A DNA stretch of 64,000 nucleotides. It comes from Amanita rubescens (lineage: Eukaryota; Basidiomycota; Agaricomycetes; Agaricales; Amanitaceae). Under the pieces are notes generated by a model. It saw only the letters and a program-made list of their open reading frames with translations, was not told the origin of the DNA and searched no databases. The DNA lies in assembly GCA_015039365.1 (NCBI GenBank), contig WION01000022.1, positions 124,001 through 188,000 of the forward strand, read 5' to 3'. Positions within the stretch are counted from its first letter, which is position 1, and each line of letters begins with the position of its first letter. The position numbers and the translations under genes are program-made. Of this stretch, positions 10,323-19,945 are shown piece after piece.

Positions 10323-12740
10323 TCATACTATGAACGCGTCTGTCACTTCTTTAGTTGCTACAGCATATACTCTATCATCAATCATGCTCTTCATCATCGT
10401 GATAGGAACCCAGGCACCGAACACACAGTACTTTTCCGTCTTTGGATTTCCCTTGACTTCGTACAGCACGATTCCCGTGTCTCCTGTCGATACATGGACT
10501 GTCCTGATGGCCCCTTTCTTAGCTTGCTGCCTTTTTTGTATCACAAGAATGTCTTGATTGGTTAACCCTATGCACGGTGGATCTCTAGAGACCATCAGCT
10601 TCAAACTGTGCTGACGGCAGATGTCATAATCCAGCCCCATAGCATCAGCCACCATCGAGTACACTATTTCAGTGTGTTTCAGCTCGCGCTGTGAAGTCCA
10701 ATGTTCGCTATCTGGCATGGCTCTCCGGCGATTCTCGACGGCCTGCATGAGTTTGCTACAAAAGTTCATCGAATCCCTCCGGGTTGCTGTGTAGTCATCG
10801 AGCTCTTCGCTACGTCTTTCCATACGTGCTGCCATTGCATTCTGGGAAGCGTTATAGCTCCGTCCCACGTTCGACACTGCAGCCCATGCGGAACCCGCAA
10901 GGGCTCTCCCAATAAGAGTAGGGCCAGTGGTATCAGTCGCTTCTATCTTCCTGCAGATTTCATTTACAGCTTCGGTCTTCACCAGCCTCCCAAGCACATC
11001 GGCTGGCCACCACTGCATGATGTTTATCATCTCGTTAAATATAAACATAGTAGGTCGCCGACTCCACTCTCGCTCGTAGTCGAAAGCCGTTATTGACAAT
11101 GAAGAAAGCCCCTTTCCGGTCAGACGTAGGGGTATCATTCCCTCCTTGGTGACCGGCATCTTATTGACAGGAAGTATCATTGGCTGATATACCTGTCCAA
11201 CATTCTCGACCTTATCCCTGAGGCATAGGGATGGTTTCCACAAACCTGTTGAAGACATGGCGCTGAAAAGGCCCGATGGAGCGGAGGTCACAATGTCAAC
11301 TCCATGGTTCGATCGAAGCTGATCCAATGCGTCCTCCAGAAGAGCTGAAAGCTTCATCTCGGTGTGAAATTTGGGGATCTGGAACCCCGGACAATCAACC
11401 CAGATGGAATTAATGTAATCTCTTGGCTGGGTACAGCTTCTCCCGGAAGATCGTAGAGCACCCAAACTCTTCAGAAAACGTGTAAGTCTACCTTCTTTAT
11501 CCTGTGTGTCCAGTTTCATGGCCGTGTTGGTCATGCTCTCCCCAGAAAAGAAGCGGAGAATCGCGAGAAAGTCATCATCGCTGGCTTCGTTCTTTGACAT
11601 ATAGTCTCGAAATGCGTCTATAGCTTCACAGACAAATAGGGTATGGTCCACCTCAACTGCGACTTCTCCAGACATGTTGCTCAGGTGTGCCCATTGTGTT
11701 CTGGCACGTTCGATCGTCTCACGGCCCTCGGTAATCCTCCGGCGTAGTCTCCTTCCTGCTTCATTCTCCGAGATACGCAAAGATGAGAGCTTATTAACCA
11801 AAGCGTCTGTCAATCCCACGATTGAGTTGGCGAAAGCATGCGGTGTGCGGATCTGAAATGCGTGTTTCAGAGCCGCCCAGCCAGTATGACCAAAAAGTTT
11901 ATCGTAGTTCTCTTTCGAAGCCCGCTGGTATAAGAGGCGTGCGAAAGGGGTGAGATTGGATATTTGTTCTAGAGGGATCCGCAAAGAACATGTGTATTCC
12001 GATGGGACGTCTGGAACTTTTACGCACTGTGAAGTTCCGAGCCTCGTCCAAGCCACGCTGATGCGCGCTGAGTAGAGCATTTCTTGCCTAGTCCAAAGCC
12101 TCTTAAACCATGAACAGCTCGGAATGGAGTTGAGGCAATGGTTGATTTGTTGCAGTGCTGTGTGAAGGGCAGTCTCGAAGTCTTTTTGAGTTCCAAAATC
12201 CTCAGCAATCTTGAGCATGCCAAGGCTTTCTTGCAAACATTTGCACGGCGCACCAGGCAGAAGGACGACGACATCAAGAGAGCGGTAAATCAAAGGGATG
12301 CTGGCCAATGCTCTCCTCGCTTCCGTGCCTTTCTGTGGCATGCACAGCTGGTCCATCCAGCATCCTCCGTGTTCAAAGGAGAGTCGCACCAAAGAGCTTG
12401 TGATATCCTCGGTGTCCCACTCTGCTCCCAGGATAAGGGAAACAGGCTCTCCATCGACGGCGTGCCCAATCAGCCGTTGGGTATGCTCGAACTGGCCCCA
12501 AGTGTACGACAGAGCGACTGCCGCATTTTTCGCTTTAAATAGATCAATTTGGCTCTTGCTGACTAGGAGGTGGGTCCTTTCGGTTGACCGCATGGGGCAT
12601 GAGTCGGCCGAGCAGAATTCGAACTTTACGATGTGCGCGAGTTGCGAAGGCCGTGAATGTAGGTCGGGGAGCTCTGCCGCATGTGTCAAGTCTGACGGTT
12701 GACAACGCGCTCTGTCGGGAGCGGTACAAGAGTCGGCCAT
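10323..12740 (-). CDS. HET-domain protein (heterokaryon incompatibility type)
   Basis: An intronless 805-aa frame. The HET domain occupies roughly residues 60-180: AVALSYTWGQF, then GGCWMDQLCMPQKG and IPLIYRSLDVVVLLPGAPC, the usual three blocks (LSYxWG, W(I/L)DxLCIxQ, xxIYxxAxxxxVxL). The remaining ~600 residues have no domain I recognise. HET proteins act in fungal non-self recognition and can trigger regulated cell death. A specific partner cannot be inferred. It stands between a relic cluster and a decayed NTPase gene. Confidence 0.9.
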   Translation of the reverse strand: MADSCTAPDRARCQPSDLTHAAELPDLHSRPSQLAHIVKFEFCSADSCPMRSTERTHLLVSKSQIDLFKAKNAAVALSYTWGQFEHTQRLIGHAVDGEPVSLILGAEWDTEDITSSLVRLSFEHGGCWMDQLCMPQKGTEARRALASIPLIYRSLDVVVLLPGAPCKCLQESLGMLKIAEDFGTQKDFETALHTALQQINHCLNSIPSCSWFKRLWTRQEMLYSARISVAWTRLGTSQCVKVPDVPSEYTCSLRIPLEQISNLTPFARLLYQRASKENYDKLFGHTGWAALKHAFQIRTPHAFANSIVGLTDALVNKLSSLRISENEAGRRLRRRITEGRETIERARTQWAHLSNMSGEVAVEVDHTLFVCEAIDAFRDYMSKNEASDDDFLAILRFFSGESMTNTAMKLDTQDKEGRLTRFLKSLGALRSSGRSCTQPRDYINSIWVDCPGFQIPKFHTEMKLSALLEDALDQLRSNHGVDIVTSAPSGLFSAMSSTGLWKPSLCLRDKVENVGQVYQPMILPVNKMPVTKEGMIPLRLTGKGLSSLSITAFDYEREWSRRPTMFIFNEMINIMQWWPADVLGRLVKTEAVNEICRKIEATDTTGPTLIGRALAGSAWAAVSNVGRSYNASQNAMAARMERRSEELDDYTATRRDSMNFCSKLMQAVENRRRAMPDSEHWTSQRELKHTEIVYSMVADAMGLDYDICRQHSLKLMVSRDPPCIGLTNQDILVIQKRQQAKKGAIRTVHVSTGDTGIVLYEVKGNPKTEKYCVFGAWVPITMMKSMIDDRVYAVATKEVTDAFIV

Positions 12741-12982
12741 GATGTATCAAGTGAATTGAATGGATACTCTGCCCTCGGGGGAAAGCGGATAACGCGTGAC
12801 CGGTGACCGGTCAGGACACGAAAGGCAAACTGGGCATAGGTGCCACCTTTCAAGTCGGGCCCCGTTTCTACATGACCTACCTCGATGAAGTCTAGTTCTT
12901 TCTCTTTGCTCCAGGGAAGAGAGATTGTATAGTTGGACACAGTGGTCGAATAACCAGGAAATTCGAAGTACGACGAGACAAA

Positions 12983-14757
12983 ATGGCAGAAAATGGCAGC
13001 TGAAGAGACAGCAATAGCAAAAGAGTTTGATGTGAAACTTGAACGGGAAGTTTCCCGAGGATTCGGAATGGCACGTCTTGTCGATTACACCAAGAAATTA
13101 GGTGGATGGGAAGCATCGACAGCTCAATCCAATTTGGAGTATTGGCAGTACGCTGATGCCATTATGGGGCTTCCCGACTCGCACCCAATGTACCGGCCGC
13201 CGCCCTCATGCATAATGGTGTTCAGTAGCTTTTCAAGGTGAGCTGCCATTTACCTTGTTTCGAATACTATCAGAGTAATTAACAATTCTTTCAAAAGATA
13301 ATTTGCCCGAGGTGCTCACAAAAAGGGGTACTTAGTCGACCATATCAATTTTAAAGTTGGTATCTTATTTTGGCCTTCAGGTAGTTTAGGACTCGGTGTT
13401 GACGATGCTGTTGTTATGTAAGCGTATCTACTTAGTCTTAACAGCGTTACTTCTGGGTTGTTGGCCACCGCTTGTCGGACAATAATCCCGTGGATGTGGA
13501 CGATATCCCCAAGATCCCTTCTGATATTCCTCGATCTTCTCACATGTCTTTTTCCTCGCTACCGAGTTCATTCAACTTCAAGAAGAGTTCTCAGAATACG
13601 AAAATTGGTCACATATGTGTTATATTCGGTTTTTTTTAGGAACATTATTACCTTCAACCCCCATGCTATTAAAGGGCTTGTACAGAGCTTGAGCGACGAC
13701 GAGGTTGAGGAATGGAAGAGCATAATACAGAAAGGAGAGGAGGGCCTGATTACGCTTCGTATGTGCTTTGCTCGCTTCCGAAGACGATATATTGTAATGC
13801 GGCACCAGCACAGAGAAACTTCAGAAACCGTCCCAACCACCATAGCATCATTCTTCTTTATCTCTCATTTTATACTTACGCGCCATACACTCCTAGTACA
13901 AGAATGAAAGTACGGTTGCGGAATGTGGGGAAACCTCTCTACGCTAAAGCCATCTCCGTGGTTCAAACTTCCGGAACAGTCAAATCGCGCATGCTAACAG
14001 AGGTGTGTACATGTTTCGGTTGGCAATGCTATGCTATAAATTTCTGCTAGGTTGGTAAACAGATATTCACGCTTCCAATCTGCCTGTCTACTGATCCAGG
14101 CTACCCGCCTGGAGACAAGCCCGTTTTGAAGTTCTTTTCCGCGTTGCCCGGAAACAACGGCCTGAGCGGGACATACTGCCATTGCTTGCTTCCGTGCTGC
14201 TGCACACCAAACGATGCTTGAAACGCTACAGGAGGCACACAAGAAGGCTCAATGGACCGCAATTACTCGGGTATTGGCATACGCTTATGGAGCCAACTAA
14301 GGCGTGTGGTCACCGAGAAAAGTTTTTTATAAAAGTAGTCGAACAAGCAGACAACTTAGTAAGTCGTTTCATTTTCTTTAGACTGAGCGCTCTTAGCATA
14401 TTGACAGATGAAATTGGCAAAGGATACCTTCTAAAACGATACCTTCAAGAACAGTCCTACCGGAGGGAAGGAAGGCCAGCCACCCCCCGGTTTTGAACCC
14501 TATGGAATGTCTCGCGAGCGTTACGAACTCCACGCAAAGGATACCACCGATCAAGTTTCTTTCCGAAGTCCTTCCCACGAAAAGGATAAGCGTAATGTAC
14601 TTCGATGAAGCACACGAATTGGGTTCGCACTTTTGGATACTGCGTCCCGTGAACCATCAGCTATCGTCAATAAAAAAATGTGGTACACCTTCATGGTGGC
14701 CCGCCGATAGATTCATGATACAAGAATTTACGATTCCATTCGTCTTTAAGTAGTATT
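12983..14757 (+). pseudogene. Decayed P-loop NTPase of the mushroom Crinkler/RHS-like class
   Basis: The first exon (about 12983-13237) reads cleanly (AKEFDVKLEREVSRGFGMAR, LDYTKKLGG-like). Later parts are scattered over frames. Near 13940-14110 is a P-loop region: VVQTSGTVKSRMLTEVGKQI followed by FTLPICLSTDPGYPPGD, the layout of this family. The Walker A motif has Val where Gly is expected (GTVKS for GTGKS). Further on, QMLETLQEAHKKAQWTAITR is followed by an in-frame TAA near 14300. The mixed frames and stop mark it as a pseudogene, although some breaks may be unrecognised introns. Confidence 0.6.
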
Positions 14758-14864
14758 TAATATCGATTTCGCGGGGACATAAGTTGAACATACCGAGGAT
14801 AAGAAGAAAAGAATATATAGATATATCAAAGGGACGGGACAGCCAAGGACAGCCAGCTGGAAAT

Positions 14865-15071
14865 TCATTCACGAATTTCACTTGAGGCGTGGAGCCCCCA
14901 AAATAAACATCCAATTTTACATTTTGCAATGTTGGTTGTAACAACGGATGGATTAGCGCAATGTTGATTAAAACGGGTAGCTTCGACGAGTCCGGAAACA
15001 GTAACGCCTTGAAAAAGTGATGCGATTCCTGTGCATAATAATAGAATAAAGAATATTGTTAGCAGTTTCAC
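14865..15071 (-). CDS. Possible small secreted protein (68 aa)
   Basis: A short frame beginning with a strong signal-peptide-like segment (MKLLTIFFILLLCTGIASLF) followed by ~48 residues with three cysteines. There is no homology I recognise and no clear promoter. It may be a chance frame, or the first exon of a spliced gene. The surrounding 14760-15350 shows nothing else. Confidence 0.25.
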   Translation of the reverse strand: MKLLTIFFILLLCTGIASLFQGVTVSGLVEATRFNQHCANPSVVTTNIAKCKIGCLFWGLHASSEIRE

Positions 15072-15354
15072 GACTTAATTTAAGTATTTCAGAACGACGC
15101 ATTCGAGCAGAGAGAGACGTGTTTATGATGATGGAGTGACGGGGAATGAGAATAGAATACGGTGCAAAAAGTACGGCGGGACATATAAGATTCGGGCCTA
15201 TCGGGAATAGAGAAGAAGAAGGTTGATTGATCATGCGAATTGACAGCATGGGGAGCCGGACGTTACCACAACAAAAACGGCAAAAGGTAAGGGGCCTTTT
15301 TGCAGCTCACCTTGCGGGATGATCTTGCCGCGGGAGGAGGGCTAAAGAGTGGAA

Positions 15355-15955
15355 CGAATCGGAGAGACTAGATCCTGAAGACGAGGTTAGCCCAAAACGA
15401 TGGTATTGATAGCGGATATAGATGAACATAGGTAGACTCTGTACACCCCAGGACTTCTCCCCATTTCATTGTTTACCAAGCCGCAAACTCGAAAATCGTG
15501 GGCCCAGAGAGCAGAACCTCAAGGTCACGCAGATATTTAGGCACGGGGATTTCTTTCTCTCTCAATCTTTCCAGGTCATCATCGAATGCTTCTTCCGCGA
15601 GCGGTATGACATTGAAGCGTTTGTTATCGGTAAGTCGATGACCCGAACAAACGGGGTGGTCGTGATTCACGGCTTCCATGACTCTACACATCACTAGATC
15701 AATTCTCCTGTCTTTGTCATCGTCGGTTCCCACAAAAGCTTTTATCTTGTCCCAGTCAACTCCGTAACCTTTGACGTATGAATGATCGAACTAGAGAAGA
15801 GGATAAGATATTTGCGTGCGCAATGTCATCTTTTGTTGATACTAACCATGTAGCCTTTGAGAGTCCTCTGGAAAGTCTTGGATGTTTGTGAGCGTATAGC
15901 CTGAGTGAAAGTTGTTGAATATACCAGGCGGCGGAGGTTTAGAGTACAGTTCTTA
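15355..15955 (-). CDS. Unknown-family gene, copy A (partial or degenerate)
   Basis: The main exon encodes YVKGYGVDWDKIKAFVGTDD and continues through VCSGHRLTDNKRFNVIPLAE to EKEIPVPKYLRDLEVLL, ending in FEFAAW. Copies B and C (17074-17640 and 19320-19640) share these blocks at high identity. I do not recognise a domain. An intron acceptor (CTCTAG) seems to precede the exon. The upstream exon that is clear in copy B is eroded here. Confidence 0.5.
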
Positions 15956-16364
15956 CGTTACACGTGTGACATGTGACACGGCGCGTGTTCGCGTGCTCTG
16001 TTGCACCGAATCGAGCAGCCTCAATCGCGATGTCTTTCCCCCTCAAGGCCTCAATCCTCGACTTCTGACCAATCCATCACGCAGAAGTGAAACAACCTCG
16101 AGGTCTTGCGACTTTCGCTGTGGTCGTGTGCGCTCTGGGTCTCGTCATCGTTTGAACGTAACGGCGATAACTTTGATCGCAATACAGCAAGAGCTTTGAT
16201 ATAGCTTTCTTCCAGCGTGCCGGAAACGACCGTTTACCTCCCAGTTTACACCACCTTCTGTTAAAACCAGTCATAGCCGCAGGGCGGCGCCTCTATGCCA
16301 CTTGTACCCAGCCATTCCCAGCAAAGCGGCGATTTTCCTGGCGATACCCTCTGATACCCTCCTT

Positions 16365-16640
16365 AAGCGATGGCTGAACCTCGAGGATCCAAATCCTACT
16401 GTAGCGGCAGTTAATCAGAAAAGAGGAGCCTGACGGACTTTTACTTTGAGGTCATTCTGTATGCAACGATTGGTCTGACTTTGATCAAGTTCATCGGAGC
16501 AAGAGTTTGTCATTTTCTAGTGACACCGTTGGTACTGACGATCCTTCAATCTCAGTCTTTTATCTACTGGGTTAGTAGTTACCATGTTTCTCGTTTGCTT
16601 AATATAAACATCATCTACCTTGCTTTCGCAGGGTCTCGCG
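16365..16640 (+). pseudogene. Relic copy of the chitin synthase 3' end
   Basis: Bases from GCGATGGCTGAACCTCGAGG to the end of the block match 3719-3980. They cover the last two coding pieces, the intron between them (with its TTGGTACTGACG...CTTCAG end) and the stop region. A deletion around 16410 removes part of NQFELQQRS and shifts the frame. Only the last ~85 codons are present, so it cannot encode a synthase. The neighbouring 15960-16340 and 16650-16950 show no gene. Confidence 0.85.
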
Positions 16641-17073
16641 ACAACTATTTGTTCCTGTCAGTAGTAATCAATCCATCATCGACAGCATAGGTCAATAAGA
16701 GGTTTAGAAAAAACGATCACCGTGTAATCATCGTTGGAGGAACAGCTTGCGGAATCATCGGTCACTGTTCAAACTTGCCGTAAATACCCGTACATCGAAC
16801 TGTGTTCAACCTTCTGACGGCTTTCTTAGCCGACAATGGATAATATACTTCACCAATTGCGGCAGTGTGGAAGGAGACGGCAGTGCTTGGGGGTGAACTC
16901 CCCGTTGGCACGATCGTACTACCCGAAGGAGCCTGAGAGAAGTGATGAAATTGTGGAATAACTCACGATCCTTGAAGGGATTGAGTGAGAGAGACTAGCC
17001 TGAAGCTCCAAAACTAGATGGTATTGACAGTGTATATAGGTAGACTCTGTACACCCCAGAACTCCGGGATGGT

Positions 17074-17640
17074 TTACCAAGGGGTCCAAGCCACAAACTT
17101 GAAAATCTCGGGCCCACACAGCACAAACTCAAGGCCGTGCAGATCTTTAGGCACGGGGATTTCTTTCTCTCTCAATCTTTCCAGGTCATCATCAAATGCT
17201 TCTTCCGCGAGTGGTATGATGTTGAAGGGCTTGTTATCGGTGAGGCGATGACCCGAGCAAACGGGTTCGTCGTAATGTATGGTTTCCATGATCCACATCA
17301 CTCGATCAATCCTCTTGCCTTTGTCGCCATCGTCTGTTCCCACAAAAGCGTCTATCTTGTCCCAGTCAATTCCATAACCTTTGACGTATGAGTAATCGGA
17401 CTAGAGAGGAGGATAGGATTGCGTGTGCAATGTGTCATCTTTTGTTGCCACAAACCATGTAGCCAAGTTTGAAAGTCCTCTGAAAAGCCTTGGAAGCTTG
17501 TGAGCGTGAAAGTTACTGAAAATACCGGAGGGCTTACTAACTGCGATTCTGCGGTGGTAGACGTTTCAATTAGAGAACTTGGCACTTTCGCACGACTCGT
17601 TCCGCTAGCGCGCCCTCTTGCGAGCGGCCTCAATTACGAT
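17074..17640 (-). CDS. Unknown-family gene, copy B (most complete copy)
   Basis: An upstream exon (…SPPVFSVTFTLTSFQGFSED…FQTWLH) is joined by an intron (about 17404-17458, GTTTGT...CTCTAG) to SDYSYVKGYGIDWDKIDAFV, then GTDDGDKGKRIDRVMW and on to FKFVAWTPW. The predicted protein is acidic and soluble with no recognised domain. The family occurs three times within 4.3 kb. The first Met is uncertain (about 17633). Confidence 0.5.
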
Positions 17641-17712
17641 ATCCTCGACTTCAAATCAATCCATCGTGATGACATGAGCTCCAGTTTATGCCACTTTCCC
17701 TTATAACTCTCA
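17290..17712 (+). repeat. Direct repeat, left member, flanking the ubiquitin-fusion gene
   Basis: About 420 bp nearly identical to 19325-19745 in the same orientation, from ATCCACATCACTCGATCAAT to GTTTATGCCACTTTCCCTTA. Small indels separate the two. The repeat overlaps copy B of the unknown-family gene. Confidence 0.85.
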
Positions 17713-17721
17713 GTATTCATC

Positions 17722-17890
17722 TTGTCCTTCTCGTCTTCAACCTCCGGCCAATCCAAATCCTTCGACTCTTGCCTATCGCTCTGGACTGTCGCAGGTACAT
17801 TTCTCTTTTGCCTTTTGCAGGAGTCTTGACAAGAACAGCACGTGCATCGCGGGCCTGTGGTGCTAAGTTCAACTTTAAAGTTCTAACCGA
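17722..17890 (+). pseudogene. Second relic copy of the PUF6 first exon
   Basis: It matches PUF6 positions ~22205-22400 (TTGTCCTTC...CTTCAACC...CGACTCTTGCC, then the GACTGTCGCAGGTACATTTC block and CTTGACAAGAACAGC). It has the same internal deletion as the relic at 4330-4450. It directly follows the left direct repeat, whose other copy is the 3' flank of PUF6. The 17.3-17.9 kb interval therefore looks like a PUF6 locus with its middle deleted. Confidence 0.75.
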
Positions 17891-17978
17891 CAGTCGGTAA
17901 CACAGATGAAAATCACGTGGTTGCCAGGCTCATCGATTATATTAGTAATACATCGTGTTTCACCACCTCACCACCGCG

Positions 17979-18988
17979 ATGCAGATCTTCGTGAAGACAT
18001 TGACTGGAAAGACACTTACTCTTGAGACTGAGCCTTCTGACACCATTTGCGATGTTAAGATCAAGATCCAGGCTAGAGAAAGGTGGGTTTTCAGAGACTT
18101 CCCAGTGGCCACCAGTTACTAATCAATCACATCATATTGTAGCATCTTCCCAGATCAACAGCGTCTGCCGACCTGCTTTTCCACATTATCTTGTTTCACT
18201 AATGCAGCCTAACTCTAGGTCTCATTTTTGCTGGAAAGCAGCTAGATGATGGTTGTCACCTCTCAGATTACAACATCCAGAAGGAGGCAACCCTCCATCT
18301 AGGTTATTGCATCCTACTAGTAGTATGATTAATGCTGATGCTTTGCTTAGTCCTCCGCCTTCATGGTGGCAACTACCCACAGTATATTCTAGCTGAAGCT
18401 GGTGATCCCGAGTTGAATTCTGAGCATGAGAGCATCAGAAACAAGTTTTTTGGCCTTTATTTCATGATTTTACGCTATTGGTTCCCCCCAACTGAAGGCT
18501 ATGTTGTCTGCCCCAAGTGGACCATTCCAGATGTTGAAGAAACCCATGACTCCACAGAAACCAACAACTCCTCTGACTCCTCAGAAACTGGCAGCTCCAC
18601 TATTGCATTCATTATCAAGCATTCTCACCACCCACTGTTGCTTGTCGAGATCATGCCTCCTTCAGACTTCTGTTCAGACTTGGCACGTAGTGCTGCCGTT
18701 GGCAAAGTCATTGAGCACCTCAATGTGGTTGGCCCGACCAACCAGTATGCAGACCGCTTGTATGCTATTTCTGCAATTGGGAAAAAGTGGAGGGCATGTT
18801 ATGCCTTGAAAGGCAAAGGTAGCGAGGATGGTCGCCCTGTACTGGATGTTGCTCCAGCAGACTCTTTGAATGCTGCCAGCCCAGATTGTTGGAATGCTGA
18901 AATTACATCAGACGATTCTTGGGCAGCTCTCAAGAAGATTGTCGAGACAATCAAGAGCTACATTGCTCCTCAAGAGACAAACCAGTAG
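17979..18988 (+). CDS. Divergent ubiquitin fused to a PD-(D/E)XK-like C-terminal domain
   Basis: Four exons: 17979-18082, 18143-18162 (20-nt micro-exon), 18219-18302 and 18351-18988. Introns are 60, 56 and 48 nt with GT-AG ends. Splicing yields exactly 76 ubiquitin residues, from [20 protein letters not shown] to [10 protein letters not shown], followed directly by [12 protein letters not shown] and ~205 further residues. K6, K11, K27, K29, K48, K63, L8, I44, V70 and the terminal Gly-Gly are kept. About 14-15 positions differ from the near-invariant fungal sequence, including K33R, P37F and R74H. The extension has a Ser/Thr/Glu-rich linker, then [40 protein letters not shown] and [18 protein letters not shown]. 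This resembles a nuclease-fold domain common in mushroom genomes (usual core PDF...VEIK), but Asp and Lys are replaced. A deubiquitinase could release the extension. The function is unknown. Confidence 0.85.
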
Positions 18989-19319
18989 ATGCAGAATTAC
19001 ATCCTTGATTTCTTTTATCAGCAAAATGCACTTTTCCTTGTCACTTTTTTTGCTCAGCGAAACTGGACAAAACAGAGTGAGGATTGATAACCTTGTATGA
19101 TCATTTGCATTCATCACAATTCATCAGGAGCAAACGTGATCACCAATGATTGTTAATGATCCTCGATGATCCATCGTGAGGCGGGGTGAGCGAACATGAA
19201 CCAACTGTTAACAGGTTTTACCTTCTGAAGCCATTTCACCGTGACCGGCCATTGACAACGATGAACGAACGTGAATTAATTTTTCCTTCTGGGAAGAGTT
19301 TTGTCCAATCGCGAAGCAC

Positions 19320-19640
19320 ATAGTTTCCATGATCCACATCACTCGATCAATCCTCTAGATGCCTTTGCCGCCATCGTCTGTTCCCACAAAAGCATTTATC
19401 TTGTCCCAGTCAATTCCGTAACCTTTGACGTATGCCAAGTAATCGGACTAGAGAGGAGGATAGGATTGCGTGTGCAATGTGTCATCTTTTGTTGCCACAA
19501 ACCATGTAGCCGAGTTTGAAAGTCCCCTTGGAAGCTTGTGAGCGTGAAAGTTACTGAAAATACCGGAGGGCTTACTAACTGCGATTCTCCGGTGGTAGAC
19601 GTTTCAATTAAAGAACTTGGCGCGCACTTTCGCACGACTC
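19320..19640 (-). pseudogene. Unknown-family gene, copy C (truncated)
   Basis: It holds the upstream exon (SPPVFSVTFTLTSFQG) and the start of the main exon (VKGYGIDWDKINAFVGTDDG-like), then ends near 19320 where similarity to copy B stops. It lies within the right direct repeat next to the PUF6 3' end. Confidence 0.55.
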
Positions 19641-19745
19641 GTTCTGCTAGCGCGGCGATATCCTCGACTTCAAATCAATCCATCGTGATGACATGAGCTT
19701 TGATTTAGTTGAAACGGCCTCCCAGTTTATGCCACTTTCCCTTAT
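19325..19745 (+). repeat. Direct repeat, right member, flanking the ubiquitin-fusion gene
   Basis: Partner of 17290-17712. The two repeats bracket about 1.6 kb containing the ubiquitin-fusion gene and a PUF6 relic. The right member ends ~200 bp from the PUF6 stop codon. The stretch 18989-19320 between the gene and this repeat is AT-rich with no gene. Confidence 0.85.
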
Positions 19746-19945
19746 AACCGACCGAGTTTGAAAATAAGTCTCAGTATGACCATATATATCAACGCTTCTA
19801 CTGTATACATTGTCATGCCACATCTTTCTGTTAAACCTGTACGAACCAAAAAAAACCCTTCTGCCTGGATATGTTCTCATTTGTTGTCACTGCATGCACT
19901 TGCCCAAGGCATATATACCTGTGATCAAGCACACTTAACTGGAAT

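Noticed and set aside
4000..19745. Helitron as the cause of the gene-fragment mosaic
   Set aside because: No matching 5' TC and 3' CTRR-hairpin ends, and no Rep/helicase gene, were seen; kept only as a test.
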